Assembly: GCF_006517625.1 (NCBI RefSeq)
Contig: NZ_VHQI01000016.1
Location: 1-64,000, forward strand
Direction: 5' to 3'
Origin: Mixta tenebrionis
GTDB taxonomy: Bacteria; Pseudomonadota; Gammaproteobacteria; Enterobacterales; Enterobacteriaceae
Length of the DNA: 64,000 nucleotides
Under the pieces are notes generated by a model, which did not search any database, was not told where the DNA came from, and saw only the letters and a list, made by a program, of their open reading frames with translations. Shown here piece after piece: positions 27,659 through 35,814 of this stretch (positions within the stretch are counted from its first letter, which is position 1; each line of letters starts with the position of its first letter). The position numbers were made by a program, and so were the translations under genes.

Positions 27659-28459
27659 ATGAGAAAGATAGTTGTTCTGGCGCTGTCTCTGTTCGCATCG
27701 TTAATCCTGACCGCCTGCGATCGAAAAAATGCGGATGTCTCCGCGGAAAACGTTAAAGTCGCCTGTACTGAGATTACCGAGCGTATCCTTGCTCCGGCGC
27801 TGCCGCTGCTGAAGGAAAAGGGCTTTAATATTGAAACCGTTATCGTTGATAACAATGTCAATGTCCTGAGAGCGATTAATGACGCAAGCGTTGACGCCGG
27901 GCTGGGCGTGCATATTAAATTTATGCAGAGTTTTAACCAGAAAAGCCACGGTCAGTTAGCAATGGTAAAGCCCTATCCCTTTACGACCGGCATTGGCCTT
28001 TACTCAGAGCGTTATGCACGTATCGCTGATTTACCGCAGGGCGCGACTATTGCCATAATGAACGATGCAATGAATATGGATCGCGGGCTACGCATCCTGC
28101 AGAACGCCGGTTTAATTCAGCTGAATACTGATAAAAAAGGCGAACTGAGCCTGCTTGATATCACCGGGAATCCGAGAAATTTTAAATTTCTGGATATGGA
28201 TCAAATCCAGACGGTCAGAGCCTTGCCGGACGTGGATGCTTCGGTTGTTTTCTTTACGCATATGCGCAACGCCAATAAAGATTTTCGCTCATATCTGATT
28301 AGGGATCGTGACGCGCAGCAATTTCCGATGGGGCTGGTTGTGCTGCAGCCTAACATTGATAAACCCTGGGCGAAGGCGTTAGCGGAAGCGTTAAGATCGC
28401 AGCCGGTTCGGGAAGGTATAACGCGTAATTTCGACGGCGTTTTTGAATATTATGACTAA
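27659..28459 (+). CDS. NlpA/MetQ-family substrate-binding lipoprotein
   Basis: 266 residues. The N-terminus MRKIVVLALSLFASLILTAC is a lipoprotein signal with lipobox LTAC and lipidated Cys 20. The body matches the NlpA/MetQ fold, with VDAGLGVHIKFMQSFN in place of the typical LDANFFQHQPYL. That divergence in the ligand region suggests a substrate other than L-methionine. It is the last gene of the operon. Confidence 0.85.
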   Translation: MRKIVVLALSLFASLILTACDRKNADVSAENVKVACTEITERILAPALPLLKEKGFNIETVIVDNNVNVLRAINDASVDAGLGVHIKFMQSFNQKSHGQLAMVKPYPFTTGIGLYSERYARIADLPQGATIAIMNDAMNMDRGLRILQNAGLIQLNTDKKGELSLLDITGNPRNFKFLDMDQIQTVRALPDVDASVVFFTHMRNANKDFRSYLIRDRDAQQFPMGLVVLQPNIDKPWAKALAEALRSQPVREGITRNFDGVFEYYD

Positions 28460-28463
28460 CCGC

Positions 28464-28497
28464 AACGCCCCTGAGGATATATTTGTGCAGGGGCGTT
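28464..28497 (+). terminator. Hairpin after the ABC importer operon
   Basis: A perfect 10-bp stem AACGCCCCTG / CAGGGGCGTT begins 4 bp after the binding-protein gene. It is followed by AAATCG rather than a U-tract, so it may act as an RNA-stabilising stem or a weak terminator. The region 28500-28740 beyond it shows no gene. Confidence 0.5.
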
Positions 28498-28740
28498 AAA
28501 TCGCGGAGAGCAGAGATTAAGGAAGCATTTTGCTGTCCTGGCGGAAAATTTAATCACTGAGAAAATGGCGGACGTGGCTATAATTTTGAAATAGTCTGAA
28601 AAATAAAACTTAAGTGTGTTTTTTTAGCGTGCATGGTAATTAAATATTACTGCGATGCGCCGCTGTTACAGCTTCATTTTTTACAGCTTCGCTTTTGAAA
28701 AATGTTCATCGCTTACTCTGATCTTCACAGCCTGAACCGC

Positions 28741-28766
28741 TAAATAATTAAAACAGATTCAGGATG
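28741..28766 (+). repeat. 26-bp direct repeat, copy 1 (copy 2 at 29456-29481)
   Basis: The 26 bases at 28741-28766 are repeated exactly at 29456-29481 and end in CAGGATG, so in copy 2 the ATG is the start of the tpsB fragment. Looser similarity extends upstream: about 28605-28766 against 29325-29481, including TGGTAATTAA and the CATAGCCTG/CACAGCCTG boxes. This is a diverged duplication of one promoter-leader region flanking the IS remnant. Confidence 0.7.
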
Positions 28767-28780
28767 GCATACCGTGATTA

Positions 28781-29115
28781 TGTAGCCAGGTCCGTTTTAG
28801 TACCGTGCATTTTATGAGATCCCGGCCAGATAATGTTGTTGACGGTATTCCTCCGGCGGCATATTGTTCAGCGATTCATGCGGGCGTTCACAGTTATATT
28901 CTGAGAACCATTTCTCTGTGATTTCCCGTAATTCGTTCAGCGTTCTGAACAGATAACAATCGAGTATTACTGTACGGTATGTCCGAAACGCTCAATGAAA
29001 GCGTTCCGCGTTGGCTTACCCGGCTGAATACATCCTTAACAGTTCGTCCGACTACAACCGACTTAATCACGGCGATGATCTGATGCTCAGTAAAACGGGC
29101 TTTACGCATAGCGAT
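28781..29115 (-). pseudogene. IS3-family transposase remnant (orfA 5' end joined to orfB 3' end)
   Basis: On the minus strand the first about 27 codons of an IS3-type OrfA (MRKARFTEHQIIAVIKSV..GRTVKDV) run directly into the tail of OrfB (AFIERF, then after a frameshift YRTVILDCYLFRTLN..EITEKWFSEYNCERPHESLNN), ending at 28812. The HTH end of OrfA and nearly all of the DDE domain are deleted. TGTAGCCAGG at 28781 may be the element's end. No matching inverted repeat was found on the other side, so the element is dead. Confidence 0.85.
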
Positions 29116-29478
29116 CTCCTTCATTGGCAGATTGAGTATGCCGGAAGTTCTCTGAATGTGAATGGCACTATGATGTGGGATACTTACCCTGCCCGCTATG
29201 CAACGGTGCGTAAACTAATAACCCGGTACAGTCTGCTGTCAGCGATTGCCGGGAGCGTTTAGGTTGTTCACTAACGGAGTTACACGTCTTGTGAAGGGTG
29301 GATATTATTAGTAAATAAACTAACAAATAAAAATTGAGTGTGTGTTTACAGTGTTTATGGTAATTAATTATTTCTGTGATGTGTCGATGCCAATATTGGA
29401 AGTTTGTTTGGTAAAAATTAGCGTTGCTTACCATAAGCCTCATAGCCTGCTCCGATAAATAATTAAAACAGATTCAGG

Positions 29479-29859
29479 ATGAAATCTTTAGTGAACAGCA
29501 AGACTTTGGTTTTCTTTGCGCCGATTTTAGCGCATTCCTTTTCAACTATGGCTGCCTCCGAACGCGTGCAGTCGGCACAACAGTTCCTTAATCAGCAGCA
29601 GCGTCAGCAGGCGCTTGAACAGCAAATTACTCCTGTTGCGCCAGATGTGAATCTCTCTTCGGTGCAGCAGCCGCTCCCTGAACAGGGATTTCCGACAGAA
29701 ACACCCTGTTTCACGGTTTCACAGGTTGTGCTGAGCGGCACACAGGCCCTGCCTCACTGGCTACCCTTGCAGCGGCAGGCTAACCAGGCCGTTGGTCATT
29801 GCCTGGGAGCCAAAGGCATTAACCTGTTAATGAGCCGCCTGCAAAATAAGCTGGTGGGA
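29479..29859 (+). pseudogene. tpsB (ShlB/FhaC-type) fragment, interrupted by the prophage
   Basis: A signal peptide (LVFFAPILAHSFSTMAA) and a Q-rich linker (SAQQFLNQQQRQQALEQQI) lead into the start of a POTRA domain (CFTVSQVVLSGTQALPHWL .. GINLLMSRLQNKL). These are features of outer-membrane transporters of two-partner secretion, normally around 550 residues. Only about 127 codons remain before the Mu-like end at 29860. The rest of the gene should lie on the far side of the prophage, outside the window. Confidence 0.82.
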
Positions 29860-29939
29860 TGTAGCCGCGAAAAATGTTTGATACTGATTTGAAGGGTATT
29901 TGATTCGCGCTGATAGCCCTACGGCGCATATCAAATACC
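29860..29939. other. Right end of the Mu-like prophage with inverted repeat
   Basis: Coding similarity of tpsB stops at 29859/29860, where the sequence becomes TGTAGCCGCGAAAAATG. The TG dinucleotide is the expected transposon terminus, and 29855-29859 (TGGGA) would be the 5-bp target duplication. GGTATTTGAT at 29895-29904 is inverted at 29930-29939 (ATCAAATACC). This could be a transposase-binding arrangement or a terminator. The exact end is inferred. Confidence 0.6.
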
Positions 29940-30081
29940 TTCCAAATAAGAGCGATTTTCAACCGATAAAACCACTTCTAACCTTCTATATTTCCTTCCA
30001 CTGGACTGTCCGATCCCGTCGAGTTAGTGTGCGTCGCACTACAGGCCTGTAGGTTTCTTAGTCGCTTAGAAGGAATTGACC

Positions 30082-30318
30082 ATGTACTTTTATCAGATTC
30101 GCCAGACCATGACTGACGATGCGTATGACGTTATCTCAGCTTTCGGTCAGACGGCCTCACTGACCCTACAGGCCATAGCCTACATGACTGGACAAAGTGA
30201 ACACGCCACCCGCTTCATACTTGAGCAAATGGCGGTGTTTGATGTAGCCGTCGAAGATAACGGCCTGTGGTGCCTTTCAGAAGAGTTTAAAGCCTCGTTG
30301 CATCAACCTCAGGTCTGA
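30082..30318 (+). CDS. Small plus-strand prophage protein, unknown
   Basis: 78 residues starting MYFYQIRQTMTDDAYDVISAF, with AAGGA 7 nt before the ATG. The middle (TASLTLQAIAYMTGQSEHATRFILEQMAVFDV..DNGLWCL) reads like a small winged-helix domain, so a DNA-binding role is possible. The family is not recognised. It runs against the direction of the late genes and its 3' end overlaps the methylase gene tail to tail by 32 bp. A palindrome CTACAGGCCTGTAG (30039-30052) lies just upstream. Confidence 0.6.
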   Translation: MYFYQIRQTMTDDAYDVISAFGQTASLTLQAIAYMTGQSEHATRFILEQMAVFDVAVEDNGLWCLSEEFKASLHQPQV

Positions 30319-31072
30319 AGTTGCATATCACCAGCTCAGACGCCTTATGGCCGTTATTACTGCCTACTGAGTACGTTGTATTAACCGCTATCATCTCCAG
30401 CCCCTCAAACACCCGGCGCATGTCCGGGTGATCGTTAACTGAGATAATCATCTTCCCCTGGCATCTGCGTGCCAGTTCCGCCATTGCGACATACTCTTCA
30501 AGCCCGAACGGTACGCCGTAACCTTGCGTTTGCCAGTACGGCGGATCAAGGTAAAACAGCGTGTCTGGCCTGTCATAACGGGTTATGCATGTTTTCCAGT
30601 CCAGATGCTCTATTGTTACCCGGTGCAAACGCAACCAGGCCTCTGACAGCGTCTCCTCAAGCCGCAGAAGATTTAACTTCGATGGGCCTGTGGCGGTGAC
30701 GCCAAATGTACGTCCCTCAGACTTGGCCCCGAAAGACAATTTCTGTAGATAATAAAATCTGGCCGCTCGCTGAATATCAGTTAGCGTTTCAGGGGGCGTA
30801 TCTTTGAGCCAGTGGAAAATCTCACGGCTGGTTAAAGCCCATTTAAACTGCTTTATAAACTCTTCCAGGTGATTCTGGATGACCCGGTAAAGGTTAACGA
30901 TATCGCTGTTGATATCGTTCAATACTTCGGCCTTAGATGGCTCTTTCATAAAAAAAAGCGCAGCACCGCCACAGAACGGCTCGACGTAGCATGTATGGGA
31001 AGGAAAAATTGGTAATAGATGTTTAGCGAGCTTTCGCTTACCTCCCACCCACGGAAAAACGGTCGTTTTCAT
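30287..31072 (-). CDS. dam: D12-class DNA adenine N6-methyltransferase
   Basis: 261 residues. The N-terminal FPWVGGKRKLAKHLLPIFP and PFCGGAALFF form the AdoMet pocket, and FYLDPPYWQTQGYG contains the DPPY catalytic motif. This is the Dam-like class (GATC is the usual site), but specificity cannot be fixed from sequence. It occupies the right end of the prophage, where Mu carries its mom DNA-modification genes, so it may protect phage DNA from host restriction. It is the last minus-strand gene. Confidence 0.88.
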   Translation of the reverse strand: MKTTVFPWVGGKRKLAKHLLPIFPSHTCYVEPFCGGAALFFMKEPSKAEVLNDINSDIVNLYRVIQNHLEEFIKQFKWALTSREIFHWLKDTPPETLTDIQRAARFYYLQKLSFGAKSEGRTFGVTATGPSKLNLLRLEETLSEAWLRLHRVTIEHLDWKTCITRYDRPDTLFYLDPPYWQTQGYGVPFGLEEYVAMAELARRCQGKMIISVNDHPDMRRVFEGLEMIAVNTTYSVGSNNGHKASELVICNFRPEVDATRL

Positions 31073-31090
31073 AAAATCCTGCCAATGTTC

Positions 31091-31183
31091 GATCTGTTAT
31101 AACGATCAATAAAAGAAAATTGATCACTCAAACCAATAATAAAAAAGTTATTCCGTAGTCAGCAGTTTCGGGAGTGATGCGGG
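31091..31183 (-). promoter_or_regulatory. Upstream region of the phage methylase: three GATC sites and a weak late-motif copy
   Basis: GATC occurs at 31091, 31104 and 31122, all within 35 bp, just upstream of the methylase start (31072). At 31167-31183 a sequence matches the prophage late-promoter motif at 13 of 17 positions (core GGAGTGATGCGG against GGGGTGAAGCGG). Together they suggest activator-driven late expression with methylation-sensitive control, as known for Mu mom. The -10 element is not clear. The promoter of the divergent acyltransferase must also lie in 31073-31292. Confidence 0.4.
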
Positions 31184-31292
31184 AAGTACCGAGAAATAAG
31201 CGTAACCTTATGAGAAAGTGGCAAAAGAATAGCCATACAATGGATAAGGCTATACAATCTGCGCTTCACTTAGGTTAACAAACGAACAACAC

Positions 31293-32393
31293 ATGGCTGA
31301 AAAGAACAACGGTACGCTTAACTCAATTCAGATCCTGCGCGGCATAGCCGCTGTTGCGGTCATGCTGGTTCACCATCAGGCATTTATACCATTACCCGCA
31401 AATGCTCCGTTCGGGAAGATAATACCCGGTGGCTCCTGGGGAGTAGACCTGTTCTTCCTGATTAGTGGTTTCATTGCGGCTTATACGGTATCGCCAAATA
31501 GCACGGGTACAAGAGCTGGGGCAAACTACCTGTTGCGCCGACTAATCAGGATACTTCCTCTCTATTACATATTGACGATGCTGAGTTTTGGTTCGGATGC
31601 CACAGCTTGGTTGCATAGTCTGAAGTCGATGCTATTTATCCCTATTGGTGGTGACTATGGCCCGGCCTATGGGGGCGCACAAATCGGCCAGGGATGGACA
31701 TTAAACTACGAGATGTATTTCTATCTGGTAGTTGCTGTTTCTTTTGTTTTTGGTAAATACAAATGGTTATTTTCCATAACATTGATAAGTAGCGTTATAG
31801 GTTTACCCCTTATGCTTAATTCCTTGCCAGACAACTATCTAATTTATGGATTTTCATTTCCGTCTACCTACTTCTCAATGATAACTCATCCTATCATTTT
31901 TGAGTTTCTGGCAGGTACTCTGCTGGGGATGTACTATCCTCGAATGCGGGCAATCACCAGGCAAAGCGAAAAATGCCTGTATCTGTGTTTTATTGGTTAT
32001 TTCCTCTACAACGTTTATACGCCACATTGGGTCGGACACGGCCTTCAGGGCTGGGGTTTCCCTTGTCTCTTGCTGTTAGTGGCCATGTTGAAACTTGAAA
32101 GAAGCGGCTTACGATTCCAAAACCGTGCACTGCTCCATTTGGGGGCATGTTCATATGCCATTTATCTTTTACATGAGAACATAAAGAACATTTTCATCAA
32201 AATTGCAAAACATGCCGCGCACTTATTTGTAATGCCTGACATGCTGATATTGATTTTATCGTTAACCACAACGTTTATTGTTGCACATTATACGCACAAG
32301 TTTATTGAAGTAAGGTTATCAGACTGGCTTAAAGCGCGGTTGTTACACAAAAGGCTAACTGCCGGAGCAAGTGTCATTCCCCCCTTGAGATAA
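31293..32393 (+). CDS. Acyltransferase 3 (OafA/YrhL-type) membrane protein
   Basis: 366 residues with about ten membrane segments. RGIAAVAVMLVHHQAF carries the conserved Arg and His of the acyltransferase-3 family, and FFLISGFIAAYT is the second family motif. Such enzymes O-acylate membrane-exposed sugars, often O-antigen. The gene is on the plus strand, noticeably more AT-rich than the structural genes, and sits between fibre-assembly and methylase genes. It is a typical lysogenic-conversion cargo gene. Altering the cell-surface receptor is the likely purpose. Confidence 0.88.
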   Translation: MAEKNNGTLNSIQILRGIAAVAVMLVHHQAFIPLPANAPFGKIIPGGSWGVDLFFLISGFIAAYTVSPNSTGTRAGANYLLRRLIRILPLYYILTMLSFGSDATAWLHSLKSMLFIPIGGDYGPAYGGAQIGQGWTLNYEMYFYLVVAVSFVFGKYKWLFSITLISSVIGLPLMLNSLPDNYLIYGFSFPSTYFSMITHPIIFEFLAGTLLGMYYPRMRAITRQSEKCLYLCFIGYFLYNVYTPHWVGHGLQGWGFPCLLLLVAMLKLERSGLRFQNRALLHLGACSYAIYLLHENIKNIFIKIAKHAAHLFVMPDMLILILSLTTTFIVAHYTHKFIEVRLSDWLKARLLHKRLTAGASVIPPLR

Positions 32394-32421
32394 GACACCA
32401 GTCAGTGAGTTACAGTAGTCA

Positions 32422-32445
32422 AAATGTGCCGCATGCGGCACATTT
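32422..32445. terminator. Perfect 24-bp palindrome between convergent genes
   Basis: The 24 bases are exactly self-complementary, with core GTGCCGCATGCGGCAC flanked by AAAT/ATTT. It sits 28 bp after the acyltransferase gene and 7 bp after the convergent small gene on the other strand, so it is placed to terminate both. The flanking A/T runs are short on each side. Confidence 0.7.
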
Positions 32446-32451
32446 GTCTGG

Positions 32452-32604
32452 TTAGGCTGCTTTTGCTGCCGCTGTTTTTGCCTCTGCCGCCTGGTCAATC
32501 TTTTTGCGAATATAATTCCGTATGGTTTTATATCCACCGGCAACCAGATAGAGCGCACAAACAGCAGTGCAGCCATAAAGTAATACAGTCTGAATCAACG
32601 TCAT
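32452..32604 (-). CDS. Small single-pass membrane protein
   Basis: 50 codons: MTLIQTVLLYGCTAVCALYL then VAGGYKTIRNYIRKKIDQAA, ending in an Ala/Lys-rich tail. One membrane helix (about 5-24) and a charged amphipathic C-terminus. It has start and stop and good phage-like composition, and lies between the fibre-assembly gene and the palindrome. Small proteins of this kind occur at the right end of Mu-like phages. The function is unknown. Confidence 0.65.
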   Translation of the reverse strand: MTLIQTVLLYGCTAVCALYLVAGGYKTIRNYIRKKIDQAAEAKTAAAKAA

Positions 32605-32666
32605 TTTTTATTCCTGTGTTTCTTCTTTAAGTAAAAGTGGAAGTTATTCCCCTTTGGATATCAATT

Positions 32667-33239
32667 TTATTGAGCGGGTTTTTCTGGCCACTCAGGCTTG
32701 CTTAGGTCGACATTTTTCAGCGCCTCGATATAGTCGAGCCAGGTCTGTAATTTGGCTTTGTTAGCGTCAGAGAGAGAACCCAGCATCAGTGCGGTCTGCC
32801 ATTCGCCAATAACCTGTCGGGCCTCAGTGATTAACTGGCTTTGTTTGGCTGTTGCCTCTGCCAGTAGTGCATTTTTTTCTGCCTCCTCATCCTTGACCCA
32901 GGCTTTTCCGTCCCACTTCTCATACTTCCCGGAGGGAGCTGTCGTCACCACGTTCTCCGGCAGCGGCCCCAGATCCTCAATGACAGTTGATGCCCCTGAG
33001 GCAGTATCATAAACGGTGACGCCGCGATGGTCTTCGATGAGCGACCACGCCTGCTTCGCTTCATCAAAAATAGCGACATGGTCGACAGGAATCGCCGGTG
33101 GCGCTATTTCGGTACAGTTGGCGGGTAATCCTGTATGTGGTGCAATATACGCATCACCGGCACCGATAAATTCATTAGTGTCAGCACGCAAATTAAAAAC
33201 TTTAATAGTTTGTGCGTTGTCGGACATTTTAAAAGTCAT
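32667..33239 (-). CDS. Tail fibre assembly protein (Tfa family)
   Basis: 190 residues. The middle [22 protein letters not shown] followed by a helical C-terminus with [24 protein letters not shown] and PEWPEKPAQ is the hallmark of Tfa/gpU fibre chaperones. Its ATG overlaps the fibre gene stop (ATGA). It helps trimerise or attach the fibre encoded just upstream. Confidence 0.88.
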   Translation of the reverse strand: MTFKMSDNAQTIKVFNLRADTNEFIGAGDAYIAPHTGLPANCTEIAPPAIPVDHVAIFDEAKQAWSLIEDHRGVTVYDTASGASTVIEDLGPLPENVVTTAPSGKYEKWDGKAWVKDEEAEKNALLAEATAKQSQLITEARQVIGEWQTALMLGSLSDANKAKLQTWLDYIEALKNVDLSKPEWPEKPAQ

Positions 33240-34156
33240 GCTAGCCTCACAATATAATTGAAAGCGATATTTTTAACGGTGTTTTCCGCATTACCAGCCG
33301 CGGCAACCGTAATAGTGTGACCGTGCGCTCCCATAACGATAGTGTGCGTATGCGCACCAATGGCTACCGTATGGGCATGGGCACCTATAACTACGTTATG
33401 GGTATGAGCACCAATAGCGACAGTATGGGTATGCGCTCCCGCTGAACTGGTGTTCGCATTACCACTTTTATCACCCGCACCATCAGGGCCTGCACCACCT
33501 GCTGTATACACTTTTTGATATGTATGAACATGTGCACCCGCGCTATTAGTTGTCTTTGTCCCGTAATCGAATGAAGTCGTCGCTTTAGTCCCAAGGTCAG
33601 TACTGGTCGTGGTTTTATTACCATAATTGAAGGCGGCTGAGGTCTTTGTGCCGAGGTCGGTATTTGACGCCGTCGCGGTATGCGTGTGTGACTTAATGCC
33701 ATCGGCCTCAAGGCTCAGCAGCGTACGGCCATCAGGCGCACCTTTAATGGTCTGCCCCCGCATATCGGGCAGCTTACCGGATGGATAGGCCGCAGCGGTT
33801 TTCGGGTATTTGGCGGTGTCGAAGGTCTGCCCCTGCATGATGGCATATCCATCGGGCGGAGTGGCTGTTGGCCAGGCCAGCGGCGTGCCAACCGGTACTG
33901 CTACCGACGCAGCAGTAGCAGCAATCGCTGTGGCTATGGTTTTAATGGCCGTCACCAGCTGGTTATTCTTCGAGGGGTCAGGCGTCATTTTAGCTTCAGC
34001 CAGAATATTTTTATTCTCGGTCTGAATATCAATAATACCGCCCTGAAGCGCATTCATGATTTTGGCGTAAACGATAGTGCCTTCCGCGCCGGTTGACGGG
34101 TCACCATCGTGAAATAATCCATCGTCGGTATCGACCGGCTCAATAATATCTTTCAT
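33236..34156 (-). CDS. Tail fibre protein
   Basis: 306 residues. The N-terminal baseplate-attachment region includes [23 protein letters not shown] collar-type domain ([24 protein letters not shown]) is followed by two 20-residue TDLGTK repeats and five 9-residue HxH repeats. It ends FNYIVRLA, typical of T4/Mu-like fibres whose HxH motifs coordinate metal ions. There is no second alternative fibre cassette and no invertase nearby, unlike the Mu G segment. Confidence 0.88.
   Translation of the reverse strand: MKDIIEPVDTDDGLFHDGDPSTGAEGTIVYAKIMNALQGGIIDIQTENKNILAEAKMTPDPSKNNQLVTAIKTIATAIAATAASVAVPVGTPLAWPTATPPDGYAIMQGQTFDTAKYPKTAAAYPSGKLPDMRGQTIKGAPDGRTLLSLEADGIKSHTHTATASNTDLGTKTSAAFNYGNKTTTSTDLGTKATTSFDYGTKTTNSAGAHVHTYQKVYTAGGAGPDGAGDKSGNANTSSAGAHTHTVAIGAHTHNVVIGAHAHTVAIGAHTHTIVMGAHGHTITVAAAGNAENTVKNIAFNYIVRLA
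33305..33439 (-). repeat. Five 27-bp tandem units in the tail fibre gene
   Basis: Five consecutive 27-bp units encode [36 protein letters not shown] and GAHGHTITV. Each gives an HxH pair, likely to bind iron or another metal along the fibre axis. Unit number could change by slippage. Confidence 0.85.
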
Positions 34157-34737
34157 TACGTATTATTCTCCACGTAATTAAATACAACCTGCGTGTGCGC
34201 AGGCTTTAAATCGCGGAATATGCTCTCCAGCATATTCTGGCCAAATGACATCAGGCGCTCACCTGTGGCCGAGCTGCCGCAGCGAAAGCGATACACCGGC
34301 ACCTGACCGTCCTGAATATTCACGATCCAGACCCAGACAATTTCCGGTATCCACAGACGGTCACCGCAGCGGTTACGACCACAGCGGAACGGCTCCGGCT
34401 CGTCGATGGTGACGTCATAGCCCAGCGACTTTGCCAGGCGGATAAAGTAGCTGCGGCTGAGTCCACCGGTTTCGTTGAGTTTCGCCATAATCTGCTGGCG
34501 GCGGGCCTGAATGGTCATGCCGTTGCTAACAGACAGACCCAGCACGCGCTCCCAGTCCGACAGCAGCGCCACAGCGGTAAAGGGTGTTATGCCGTTCAGC
34601 ACGTCCTGAGCGCTGCGCTCGACGCTGGCCAGCATGTTTCCCTCGGCCTGCAGTTCAGCGTTCAGCCGCTTACCCTCGCGTGCATAGCCATCGGGTAGCA
34701 GCAGGTACAGCAGTTCGCGCCAGTCGTTCCCGGTCAT
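34156..34737 (-). CDS. Baseplate/tail protein, Mu gp48 (YmfQ, DUF2313) type
   Basis: 193 residues. It starts [20 protein letters not shown], with LPDG and a following [12 protein letters not shown] typical of the YmfQ/gp48 family. The C-terminal half has [13 protein letters not shown] and a conserved [12 protein letters not shown] repeat-like pair of cysteine motifs. It probably links baseplate and fibre. It overlaps the gp47-like gene by 4 bp and abuts the fibre gene. Confidence 0.85.
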   Translation of the reverse strand: MTGNDWRELLYLLLPDGYAREGKRLNAELQAEGNMLASVERSAQDVLNGITPFTAVALLSDWERVLGLSVSNGMTIQARRQQIMAKLNETGGLSRSYFIRLAKSLGYDVTIDEPEPFRCGRNRCGDRLWIPEIVWVWIVNIQDGQVPVYRFRCGSSATGERLMSFGQNMLESIFRDLKPAHTQVVFNYVENNT

Positions 34738-35804
34738 TTGAGTTCATCCACGGTGATGGTGCCCGGACGTATCCACTGCACGGTCTTCTCGCTGACCTCC
34801 GGCACGACGTTAGCTGTCGGCGCGGTCAGCTCGTAATCCACCACACCGGAGGTATCGGAAATCAGCGCTCCCATCTGGGTTCTGACCGCAATCTCACCCG
34901 GAGCCAGACGGCTGAAGTAGTCCGTCAGCACCTGGGTTATCTGCGACCTGGCCTCATCAAGCGAAAGCCCGTCGAGGCTGACTTTCACAAAAATATCGGT
35001 ACTCACCGGCTCCGGGGCCATCACCAGCGTGTCTTTTGCCGTCACCGGGCGCTGGTCGTCGATATGGGCCTGTACCGCCTTGAGTGTCTCGTCGGACGGC
35101 AGACCGCCGCTGGCGGTAATCACCACGTCCACGGTGCCATAGCCCCGGCGCAGGGGGTAAACATACGCCTCTGATACGCCGCTGACCTCCATCGCCCAGC
35201 GGCGGTAGTCGTACTTGTTGCCCCCGGCTGGCGGGCGGCGCATCAGCTCCAGCAGACGCGAAAGCAGCGAGGTATCGCTCTCGGCATCCGTGCCGCCGCG
35301 CATGGTTTTAATCGTCACCGCGCTGTCGATACCCTGAGGCGCACTGAGCAGTGTTGCGGTGGTGTTGTCGCTGAGGTTGCCCATGATGCCAGGAGTCATG
35401 GCGCTGGCGCTCACGGTGACGGTGCCTTTATCGCTGAGCGTGGCCTCAGCCGTGGTCTGGTACAGGATATTGCCGCCACGTGGACGGAACTGCAGACCAC
35501 TGGGCACTTTCAGTCCCGCAGAGCCGGTGAATTCTGCCTGACCGCTTGCTGCACTGGCCGGTTTAGGTGACAGTCCACGGGAACGGGCGTGCATCACCAG
35601 CCAGTCATGGTCGGCGGTGTCAGGGAATATCTGGCGCAGTATCCAGCTCTGGTCGTTGTACAGCCCCTGCGCCACGCCGGAGACGGCATTCGCCCGGATA
35701 GCGTAGTCGCTGTCACCGGAGACGTCCGCATCCGGGAGCTGGTTGCGGATATCCCTGAGCTGTTGTTGAGTAATGTCGGCGAGTGCCGGTACGCTGTGAG
35801 CCAT
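34734..35804 (-). CDS. Baseplate J-like protein (Mu gp47 type)
   Basis: 356 residues. The baseplate_J signature is visible in the central and C-terminal parts: LDYPLRRGYGTVDVVITASGGLPS-like YPLRRGYGTVDVVI, PVTAKDTLVMAPEPV and GEIAVRTQMGALI. It forms the baseplate wedge ring together with gp46 and gp48 homologues. It has the standard Mu position and a short 10-bp gap after the gp46-like gene. Confidence 0.9.
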   Translation of the reverse strand: MAHSVPALADITQQQLRDIRNQLPDADVSGDSDYAIRANAVSGVAQGLYNDQSWILRQIFPDTADHDWLVMHARSRGLSPKPASAASGQAEFTGSAGLKVPSGLQFRPRGGNILYQTTAEATLSDKGTVTVSASAMTPGIMGNLSDNTTATLLSAPQGIDSAVTIKTMRGGTDAESDTSLLSRLLELMRRPPAGGNKYDYRRWAMEVSGVSEAYVYPLRRGYGTVDVVITASGGLPSDETLKAVQAHIDDQRPVTAKDTLVMAPEPVSTDIFVKVSLDGLSLDEARSQITQVLTDYFSRLAPGEIAVRTQMGALISDTSGVVDYELTAPTANVVPEVSEKTVQWIRPGTITVDELK

Positions 35805-35814
35805 AATTCCCCGT

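Noticed and set aside
29011-29262. Plus-strand 83-residue open frame over the IS remnant
   Set aside because: Its first third is antisense to the IS3 orfA fragment and the remainder has no recognisable domain or convincing ribosome site.
32424-32630. Plus-strand 68-residue open frame downstream of the acyltransferase
   Set aside because: It covers the palindrome and is antisense to a better small gene (32452-32604, minus) with a normal membrane-helix protein.
32400-34160. Invertible tail-fibre segment as in the Mu G region
   Set aside because: There is no invertase gene, no second fibre or assembly gene in opposite orientation, and no inverted recombination sites were seen around the fibre genes.
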